Source: Brevundimonas vesicularis
Lineage (GTDB): Bacteria; Pseudomonadota; Alphaproteobacteria; Caulobacterales; Caulobacteraceae
Direction: 5' to 3'
DNA: 64,000 bases
Assembly (NCBI RefSeq): GCF_027105095.1
Contig: NZ_CP114278.1
Span: forward strand, 1,240,001 to 1,304,000
Position numbers and translations under genes: made by a program. The stretch's first letter is position 1. Each line of letters starts with the position of its first letter. The notes beneath the pieces were generated by a model. It saw nothing but the letters and a program-made list of their open reading frames with translations. It was not told the DNA's origin and searched no databases. Of this stretch, positions 33,256 to 38,703 are shown piece after piece.

Positions 33256-33397
33256 ACCGACGGCCGGCGATCTGGACGCGGCCTATCTGCTGCGCGGCGC
33301 CCAGATCGTGACCTGCGACGGGGCGCGGCGGCTGGCGGTCGAGACCCTGTTGGCCGAACGCGCGATGCAGGACGCGCAGGTGCGACGCCGCGACTGA
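33098..33397 (+). CDS. Rz1-like outer-membrane spanin lipoprotein, overlapping frame (99 aa)
   Basis: The frame starts inside the i-spanin gene in another register and runs 142 bp beyond it. A short signal ends in L-I-A-C at residues 11-14, a workable lipobox, and the mature chain is proline-containing (SPPISTVAPARLVLPE). Size and nesting match o-spanins, which join with the i-spanin to disrupt the outer membrane during lysis. Confidence 0.75.
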   Translation: MPTIPWRTAALIACATMTANCAASPPISTVAPARLVLPEVATRPCALATLPAEPTAGDLDAAYLLRGAQIVTCDGARRLAVETLLAERAMQDAQVRRRD

Positions 33398-33416
33398 CGC
33401 CCTGCAAAAACGACTC

Positions 33417-33429
33417 GGCAACTTCTGCC
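33417..33429. promoter_or_regulatory. GGCA-N5-TGCC palindrome (candidate FlbD/ftr site) upstream of flagellin 1
   Basis: CGGCA-N5-TGCCG, about 100 bp upstream of the sigma-54 promoter at 33524. The position suits an enhancer for the activator FlbD. Confidence 0.5.
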
Positions 33430-33523
33430 GCCTGGTGTGCAGGCTTGCCGGGTCGTTTCGCAAACCGCCGAGATAAATTCAATGAAATCAATGTCGGCGT
33501 CTGGCCGGCGTCGCATTTTGGAC

Positions 33524-33538
33524 TGGCCCCGCCCTTGC
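33524..33538 (+). promoter_or_regulatory. Sigma-54 promoter of flagellin 1
   Basis: TGGCCCCGCCCTTGC has the GG and GC doublets at the canonical spacing (12 bases between their first G). Transcription should start near 33549, immediately before the conserved leader hairpins. Confidence 0.85.
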
Positions 33539-33551
33539 TCTCCTTAAGACC

Positions 33552-33615
33552 GAGCAAAACGCTCCTGACGCTAAAATGGCGTCGGACATCACACGAAGTG
33601 AACAGGACAGCCAAA
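33552..33615 (+). promoter_or_regulatory. Three-hairpin 5' leader of flagellin 1 (candidate FlbT target)
   Basis: Hairpins: GAGC-aaaac-GCTC at 33552-33564; a second stem (GACGC/GCGTC) around a loop containing AAAA at 33565-33585; and CAC-gaa-GTG at 33592-33600. The same three elements occur before three more flagellin genes. In Caulobacter FlbT binds the flagellin mRNA leader; that this is its site is an inference. Confidence 0.65.
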
Positions 33616-34431
33616 ATGGCTACGAGCATCAATACGAACTACGGCGCAGCTGTCGCCCTGCAAAACCTCAATGCGACCAACGCCATGTTGGAGCGCACGC
33701 AAAACCGTGTCTCGACCGGCCTGAAAGTCGGCAGCGCCAAGGATAGCGGCGCCATCTACGCCATCGCCACCGGACAACGCGCCAACATGGGCGCCATGGA
33801 TTCCGTGCGCGCCTCGCTGCAACGCGGCCAGTCGATCGTCGATGTGTCGCTCGCGGCCGGCGATACGGTGACGGCGGCTCTGGAAGAAATGAAAGGTCTG
33901 GCCGTCAGCATCGCCGGTTCGACCGGCGCGACCCAGACCTCCTACCTGACCGAATTCCGCGCCTTGGGCGCCGAAATCACCTCCGCCCTGGCCGGTGCAT
34001 CGTTCGATGGCGTGAACCTCTGGACCAACGCTGCTGCGACCAATGTGATCAAGGATGTCAGCGGCGGCACCACGTCCGTCGGCTTCACGGTCGCGGGTGG
34101 CATGGCTGGCGACACCGCCATCACCACCATCACCAACCAGTCCATCGCCGCCGGCGCGGCGACGACCGCTGCGGTCGACGCCGCCATCGCCAAGGTGACG
34201 GACGCTTTGTCGACCCTCGGCACCCAATCCAAGTCGGTCAGCCGCCAGGTGACCTTCCTGAACAAGCTTCAGGATGCGACCGAAGCGGGCATCGGCAATC
34301 TGGTGGATGCCGACCTGGCCAAGGAAAGCGCCAAGCTGACCGCCCTGCAAACCAAGCAACAGCTGGGCGTGCAGGCGCTGTCGATCGCTAACCAGAGCAG
34401 CCAGACGCTGCTGAGCCTGTTCCGGAACTAA
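33616..34431 (+). CDS. Flagellin 1 (271 aa)
   Basis: Alphaproteobacterial flagellin. The N-terminal D0/D1 region is SINTNYGAAVALQNLN...LERTQNRVSTGLKV. The C-terminal D0 region is NKLQDATEAGIGNLVDADLAKESAKLTALQTKQQLGVQALSIANQ. The short variable middle (about residues 125-180) differs from its paralogues (GGTTSVGFTVAGGMAGDTAITTITNQ). Flagellins are exported without a signal peptide and form the filament. The ATG at 33616 follows the conserved leader. It has its own sigma-54 promoter. Confidence 0.96.
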   Translation: MATSINTNYGAAVALQNLNATNAMLERTQNRVSTGLKVGSAKDSGAIYAIATGQRANMGAMDSVRASLQRGQSIVDVSLAAGDTVTAALEEMKGLAVSIAGSTGATQTSYLTEFRALGAEITSALAGASFDGVNLWTNAAATNVIKDVSGGTTSVGFTVAGGMAGDTAITTITNQSIAAGAATTAAVDAAIAKVTDALSTLGTQSKSVSRQVTFLNKLQDATEAGIGNLVDADLAKESAKLTALQTKQQLGVQALSIANQSSQTLLSLFRN

Positions 34432-34496
34432 GCGACCGCAGGCGTCGGCCCGGGTGGTCCGCTGATCGCGCGTTCGATCTCGTTTTCACGCCGCCC

Positions 34497-34541
34497 GGCA
34501 AAATATGCCTAGCCACGCCAGCGGGTGGGCAGACTTTGCCG
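34497..34541. promoter_or_regulatory. Two GGCA-N5-TGCC palindromes upstream of flagellin 2
   Basis: Copies at 34497-34509 and 34529-34541, about 110 and 75 bp upstream of the sigma-54 promoter at 34614. They are candidate FlbD enhancer sites, matching the one before flagellin 1. Confidence 0.5.
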
Positions 34542-34613
34542 AGTCTTGAAGAGGGTAAATCAATAGTAAATCAAATAAAACAATAACTTGAACTAGTTTC
34601 TGCCCGGCCATTT

Positions 34614-34628
34614 TGGCCCGGCAATTGC
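34614..34628 (+). promoter_or_regulatory. Sigma-54 promoter of flagellin 2
   Basis: TGGCCCGGCAATTGC, with canonical GG/GC spacing. The predicted start lies directly upstream of the leader hairpins at 34641. The DNA just before it (34555-34605) is unusually AT-rich. Confidence 0.88.
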
Positions 34629-34640
34629 TTCACACCAACC

Positions 34641-34703
34641 GAGCAAAAAGCTCCCGTCGCCAAAAAGGCGCCGGAACTCACGAAGTGAAAAGGAGGGCCA
34701 GAA
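34641..34703 (+). promoter_or_regulatory. Three-hairpin 5' leader of flagellin 2
   Basis: GAGC-aaaaa-GCTC at 34641-34653; CCGTCGCC/GGCGCCGG around AAAAA at 34654-34674; TCAC-gaa-GTGA at 34678-34688; then AGGAGGG. Confidence 0.65.
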
Positions 34704-35447
34704 ATGCCCAGCATCAACACGAACTACGGCGCCGCAGTCGCTCTGCAGAGCCTGAACAAGACCAACAGCGAGTTGGAGCGGACCCAGAACCGCATCAACA
34801 CCGGTATGAAGGTGTCGTCGGCCAAGGACAGCGGCGCGATCTTCTCCATCGCCACGGCCCAACGGGCGAACGCCTCTTCGCAAGACGCCGTCCGCGCCGG
34901 CTTGCAGCGCACCCAGTCGATCACCGACGTGGCCCTGGCCGCCGGCGACACGATCACGGCCGCTCTGGAAGAGATGAAGGGCCTGGCCGTCAGCATCGCC
35001 GGAACGACGGCGGGCTCGGCGGCTGAAACCTCCTACCTAGCCGAATACAATGCGCTGGGCCTGGAAATCACGTCGGCGATCGCCGGCGCGTCCTTCGACG
35101 GCGTCAACAGCCTGACCACGCCTCTGGGCGTCGCCGGCGTCACGGATGTCAGCGGCGGCGGCAAGGCGCGAGCCGACGCCACTACCGCCAAGGTCGACAC
35201 CGCCATCGCTACCGTGACCAGCGCCCTGTCGACGCTGGGCACTCAGTCCAAGTCGCTGGGCCGTCAGATCACCTTCGTCAACAAGCTTCAGGACGCTCTT
35301 GAAGCCGGCGTGGGCAATCTGGTGGACGCCGACCTGGCCAAGGAAAGCGCCAAGCTGACCGCCCTGCAGACCAAGCAACAGCTGGGCGTGCAGGCGCTTT
35401 CGATCGCCAACCAGGGCAGCTCGATCCTGCTGAGCCTCTTCCGCTAA
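34704..35447 (+). CDS. Flagellin 2 (247 aa)
   Basis: Shares the terminal domains of the other flagellins (SINTNYGAAVALQSLNKTN; NKLQDALEAGVGNLVDADLAKESAKL). Its variable middle is the shortest but one, roughly residues 118-155 (LTTPLGVAGVTDVSGGGK). It has a strong ribosome site (AGGAGGG), a sigma-54 promoter and the conserved leader. Its first 115 residues are close to flagellin 4, suggesting recent duplication or gene conversion. Confidence 0.96.
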   Translation: MPSINTNYGAAVALQSLNKTNSELERTQNRINTGMKVSSAKDSGAIFSIATAQRANASSQDAVRAGLQRTQSITDVALAAGDTITAALEEMKGLAVSIAGTTAGSAAETSYLAEYNALGLEITSAIAGASFDGVNSLTTPLGVAGVTDVSGGGKARADATTAKVDTAIATVTSALSTLGTQSKSLGRQITFVNKLQDALEAGVGNLVDADLAKESAKLTALQTKQQLGVQALSIANQGSSILLSLFR

Positions 35448-35455
35448 GGCCCGGA

Positions 35456-35481
35456 GACCTCGTCGCCTCGGCGGCGGGGTC
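35456..35481 (+). repeat. Intergenic hairpin repeat, copy 1 (after flagellin 2)
   Basis: GACC and GGTC arms with inner GC pairing form a hairpin just after the stop. The whole spacer is nearly identical to the one after flagellin 3. It may stabilise or process a multi-flagellin mRNA. Confidence 0.5.
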
Positions 35482-35497
35482 ATGGTCTTGAAACCCT

Positions 35498-35559
35498 GAG
35501 CAAAACGCTCCCGTCGCCAAAACGGCGTCGGCTGTCACGAAGTGAAAAGGAACGCCAAA
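35498..35559 (+). promoter_or_regulatory. Three-hairpin 5' leader of flagellin 3
   Basis: GAGC-aaaac-GCTC at 35498-35510; CCGTCGCC/GGCGTCGG around AAAAC at 35511-35531; TCAC-gaa-GTGA at 35535-35545. The upstream sigma-54-like sequence is degenerate (TTGA instead of TTGC near 35488). Confidence 0.65.
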
Positions 35560-36378
35560 ATGGCGAGTGTAAACACAAACTACGGGGCTGCAGTCGCGCT
35601 GCAGAGCCTGAACAAGACCAACAGCGAGTTGGAGCGGACTCAAAACCGCATCAACACCGGCATGAAGGTATCGTCGGCGAAGGACAGCGGGGCGATCTTC
35701 GCCATCGCCACGTCCCAGCGGGCGAACGCCAGCGCTCAGGACTCGGTTCGCGGCTCCATCCAGCGCGGTCAATCCATCGTCGACGTGGCCCTGGCCGCCG
35801 GCGATACGATCACGTCCGCTCTGGAAGAGATGAAGGGCCTCGCCGTCAGCATCGCCGGTTCCACCGGCGCGGCGAAGACGTCCTATGAAAACGAGTTCGC
35901 GGCCCTGGGTCAGGAAATCAAGAGCGCGTTGGACGGCGCCAGCTTCGACGGGGTCAACCTGCTGAAGACGGCGTCCACGGGCGGTACGGCGGTCAACGTC
36001 CGTATCGGCACCGGCGCGACCGACACCAAGACCATCGGCATCGCCACCGATCTCAGCGCCAACACCGACCTGGCCAAGTTCACGGCTGCGTCGCCGACGG
36101 TCGCCGACTTCACCTCGGCGAACGTCGACCTGGTCATGACGGCCGTCACTACGGCCCTGTCGACCTTGGGCACCCAGTCCAAATCGCTGGGCCGCACCGT
36201 CAGCTTCGTCAACAAGCTTCAGGACTCTCTTGAAGCCGGCGTTGGCAATCTGGTGGACGCCGACCTTGCCAAGGAAAGCGCCCGACTGACCGCTCTGCAA
36301 ACCAAGCAACAGCTGGGCGTGCAGGCGCTGTCGATCGCCAACCAAGGCAGCTCGATCCTGCTGAGCCTCTTCCGCTAA
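35560..36378 (+). CDS. Flagellin 3 (272 aa)
   Basis: Flagellin with the family termini (SVNTNYGAAVALQSLNKTN; NKLQDSLEAGVGNLVDADLAKESARL). Its variable middle is the longest of the first four genes (about residues 125-190, with TASTGGTAVNVRIGTGATDTKT). It has the conserved leader but a weaker ribosome site (AAGGAACG) than flagellins 2 and 4 and no good promoter of its own, so it may depend on transcription from flagellin 2. Confidence 0.96.
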   Translation: MASVNTNYGAAVALQSLNKTNSELERTQNRINTGMKVSSAKDSGAIFAIATSQRANASAQDSVRGSIQRGQSIVDVALAAGDTITSALEEMKGLAVSIAGSTGAAKTSYENEFAALGQEIKSALDGASFDGVNLLKTASTGGTAVNVRIGTGATDTKTIGIATDLSANTDLAKFTAASPTVADFTSANVDLVMTAVTTALSTLGTQSKSLGRTVSFVNKLQDSLEAGVGNLVDADLAKESARLTALQTKQQLGVQALSIANQGSSILLSLFR

Positions 36379-36386
36379 GGCCCGGA

Positions 36387-36412
36387 GACCTCGCCGTTTC
36401 GGCGGCGGGGTC
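36387..36412 (+). repeat. Intergenic hairpin repeat, copy 2 (after flagellin 3)
   Basis: GACC/GGTC arms with inner CGCCG/CGGCG pairing. Near copy of the spacer after flagellin 2, with changes mainly in the loop. Confidence 0.5.
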
Positions 36413-36427
36413 GTGGCCTTGAACCCC

Positions 36428-36489
36428 GAGCAAAACGCTCACCCCGGCAAAACGCCGGGGCTCTCACGAAGTGAAAAGGAGGGCTAGAA
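36428..36489 (+). promoter_or_regulatory. Three-hairpin 5' leader of flagellin 4
   Basis: GAGC-aaaac-GCTC at 36428-36440; CCCCGGC/GCCGGGG around AAAAC at 36442-36460, with stem bases different from the other copies but fully paired; TCAC-gaa-GTGA at 36464-36474; then AGGAGGG. Confidence 0.65.
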
Positions 36490-37227
36490 ATGCCCAGCAT
36501 CAATACGAACTACGGCGCCGCAGTCGCTCTGCAGAGCCTGAACAAGACCAACAGCGAGTTGGAGCGGACCCAGAACCGCATCAACACCGGCATGAAGGTG
36601 TCGTCGGCCAAGGATAGCGGGGCGATTTTCTCTATCGCCACATCCCAGCGCGCCGCCGCCGCTTCGCAAGACGCCGTCCGCGCCGGCTTGCAGCGCACTC
36701 AATCGATCACCGACGTGGCCTTGGCCGCCGGCGACACGATCACGAGCGCGCTGGAAGAAATGAAGGGTTTGGCTGTCAGCATCGCCGGTTCCACCGGCGC
36801 GGCCCAGACGTCCTACCTGGCTGAGTACAACGCCCTGGGTACGGAAATCGCCTCGGCGATCTCCGGCGCATCGTTCGACGGCGTCAACAGCCTGACCACG
36901 TTGGGATCCAACGCGGCCATCACCGCGGTGAACACCGGCAGTATCACGGCCGCCAACGCCACGACCGCCAACGTCGATGCGGCCATCACCGCAACGACCA
37001 GCGCCTTGTCGACCCTGGGCACCCAGTCCAAGTCGCTGGGCCGTCAGATCACCTTCGTCAACAAGCTTCAGGACGCGCTTGAAGCCGGCGTGGGCAATCT
37101 GGTGGACGCCGATCTGGCCAAGGAAAGCGCCAAGCTGACCGCTCTGCAGACCAAGCAACAGCTGGGCGTGCAGGCGCTGTCAATCGCCAACCAGGGCAGC
37201 TCGATCCTGCTGGGCCTGTTCCGCTAA
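36490..37227 (+). CDS. Flagellin 4 (245 aa)
   Basis: Flagellin with the same termini as flagellin 2 and a short variable middle (about residues 120-155, LGSNAAITAVNTGSITAANAT). Strong ribosome site AGGAGGG and the conserved leader. A perfect 12-bp terminator follows 7 bp after its stop, ending the flagellin array. Confidence 0.96.
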   Translation: MPSINTNYGAAVALQSLNKTNSELERTQNRINTGMKVSSAKDSGAIFSIATSQRAAAASQDAVRAGLQRTQSITDVALAAGDTITSALEEMKGLAVSIAGSTGAAQTSYLAEYNALGTEIASAISGASFDGVNSLTTLGSNAAITAVNTGSITAANATTANVDAAITATTSALSTLGTQSKSLGRQITFVNKLQDALEAGVGNLVDADLAKESAKLTALQTKQQLGVQALSIANQGSSILLGLFR

Positions 37228-37234
37228 GACGCGC

Positions 37235-37264
37235 GGCCGGAACGGTTTCACGACCGTTCCGGCC
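37235..37264 (+). terminator. Terminator after the flagellin array
   Basis: Perfect 12-bp stem (GGCCGGAACGGT) with a 6-base loop, followed by a short T-rich stretch (gttcgttt). Confidence 0.88.
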
Positions 37265-37313
37265 GTTCGTTTGACACTCTTGAGGGGCGCGAGCGATCGC
37301 CGCGCATGGAGCC

Positions 37314-37586
37314 ATGACGCAGAATGTCGAAAGAACAGTAGGCTTACCTCCGCCAATCCCCGAAATCCCCGTTTCCGTTCGTCACGAGCCTGTGGCGAGG
37401 AACGACAATGAGGACGCCAGCCGCTACCGCCTCACCATCGAAGCCGTGGGCGACCACCATTTCGTCTACAAGGTCCTGGACCGCGTGACGGGCGAGGTGA
37501 TCCGGCAGCTTCCACGCGAAGAGGTGGAGAAGCTCAGCCGCGACCCGACCTATCGCGGGGGAAAATTGATCGATACAGCTGTCTGA
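37314..37586 (+). CDS. flaG: FlaG-family protein (90 aa)
   Basis: The C-terminal half has the FlaG signature: YRLTIEAVGDHHFVYKVLDRVTGEVIRQLPREEVEKL. FlaG proteins are small flagellar proteins that affect filament length in several species. It lies between the flagellin array and the fifth flagellin, as expected for a filament-assembly accessory gene. The N-terminal 35 residues are proline-rich and poorly conserved. Confidence 0.85.
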   Translation: MTQNVERTVGLPPPIPEIPVSVRHEPVARNDNEDASRYRLTIEAVGDHHFVYKVLDRVTGEVIRQLPREEVEKLSRDPTYRGGKLIDTAV

Positions 37587-37658
37587 ACAGTCGGACGCTG
37601 AAATAGACATGCCCGACGCCTCCGGCTTGCCGGACGGCGAAATCATGGTTTCTGCGCC

Positions 37659-37689
37659 ATTAACCATGTGATTACGACTCATGGTTAAT
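37659..37689. promoter_or_regulatory. Inverted repeat with a GANTC site upstream of flagellin 5
   Basis: ATTAACCATG and CATGGTTAAT form a perfect 10-bp inverted repeat around 11 bases. The spacer end carries GACTC (37676-37680), a GANTC site methylated by CcrM in this group. TTAA-N7-ATTA at 37660-37674 resembles a CtrA half-site pair. Confidence 0.5.
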
Positions 37690-37724
37690 CGTGCAGGTCA
37701 CAGAACGTCCGGGGGCTTGAAGCC

Positions 37725-38642
37725 ATGACCACCAGCATCCACACCAACACCTCGGCGATGATCGCCCTGCAGAATCTGAATCGCACCAACGACCAGTTGG
37801 CGTCGACCCAGAGCCGCGTGAATACTGGCCTGAAGGTTCAGGGCGCCAAGGACAACGCCGCCGTCTGGGCGGTGGCCCAGGGCCAGCGTGCGGATCAAGG
37901 GTCGTTGGAGGCGGTGACCACAAGCCTCAAACGCGCGACCTCGATCGCCGACGTGTCGCTGGCTGCCGGCGAGCAGATTTCGGACATCCTGCTGGAGCTG
38001 AAGCAAAAGGCGACGTCTGCGGCGGATCCCAGCCAAAGCGCAGCCTCGCGCGCGTCCTATAACCAGGAGTTTCAGGCGCTTCTGGGTTCGATTCAGTCGT
38101 TCGCGGATAACGCGATCTTCGACGGCGCCAACATCCTGGATGGGGCCGCGACGACCGACCTGACCTTCCTGGCGAGCGCGGATGGCAAGGAGACCATCGC
38201 GGTCAAGCGCCAGAATATGTCTCTGGCGGGCTTGGGCCTCGCCGCCAACTCCTACGACTCGGACAAGTCGACCGCAGCGATCGACGCGTGGACGAATAAC
38301 GCCGGCACGCCGGAAGATGAAACGCTGCTGAACGCCGCGCCGGATCTGCTGACCCAGGAAAAGGCGCAGTTCGCTCTGCGACGCGTCAACGACGCCATCG
38401 CGGTCGCCAGCTCCCGCCTGTCGGAGCTTGGCGCCCAAGCCAAGCAGATCGAACGACACACGACCTATGTCGGAAAGCTGTCCGACTCGCTGGAGGCCGG
38501 CATCGGCAATCTGGTGGATGCGGATCTGGCCAAGGAGAGCGCGCGTCTTCAGGCCTTGCAGGTCCAGCAGCAACTCGGTGTCCAGGCCTTGTCGATCGCC
38601 AACCAGGCGCCGCAGATCATCCTGTCGCTGTTCAAGGGCTGA
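37725..38642 (+). CDS. Flagellin 5, divergent (305 aa)
   Basis: A longer and clearly diverged flagellin: N-terminus SIHTNTSAMIALQNLNRTNDQL, C-terminus DSLEAGIGNLVDADLAKESARLQALQVQQQLGVQALSIANQ. It lacks the three-hairpin leader of the other four and instead has a palindromic control region, so its timing probably differs. In Caulobacter different flagellins occupy different filament zones; this may be a hook-proximal type, by inference. Confidence 0.95.
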   Translation: MTTSIHTNTSAMIALQNLNRTNDQLASTQSRVNTGLKVQGAKDNAAVWAVAQGQRADQGSLEAVTTSLKRATSIADVSLAAGEQISDILLELKQKATSAADPSQSAASRASYNQEFQALLGSIQSFADNAIFDGANILDGAATTDLTFLASADGKETIAVKRQNMSLAGLGLAANSYDSDKSTAAIDAWTNNAGTPEDETLLNAAPDLLTQEKAQFALRRVNDAIAVASSRLSELGAQAKQIERHTTYVGKLSDSLEAGIGNLVDADLAKESARLQALQVQQQLGVQALSIANQAPQIILSLFKG

Positions 38643-38703
38643 TCCCCACAGCTTAACGGTTCCTTATCGACGCCCGTCGCAAGATAGGGTCGGAGCCGTC
38701 TGA

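Noticed and set aside
30548..33397. A complete prophage
   Set aside because: No integrase, terminase, portal, capsid or repressor is present around the cassette, and no flanking repeat was found.
33433..33448. Another sigma-54-like sequence (TGGTGTGCAGGCTTGC) before flagellin 1
   Set aside because: The GG and GC doublets are one base too far apart, and it lies about 100 bp further from the leader than the well-spaced promoter at 33524.
33616..37227. The flagellin array as a CRISPR or tandem-repeat array
   Set aside because: The repetition comes from paralogous coding genes with their leaders; no short regularly spaced repeats with unique spacers occur anywhere in the window.
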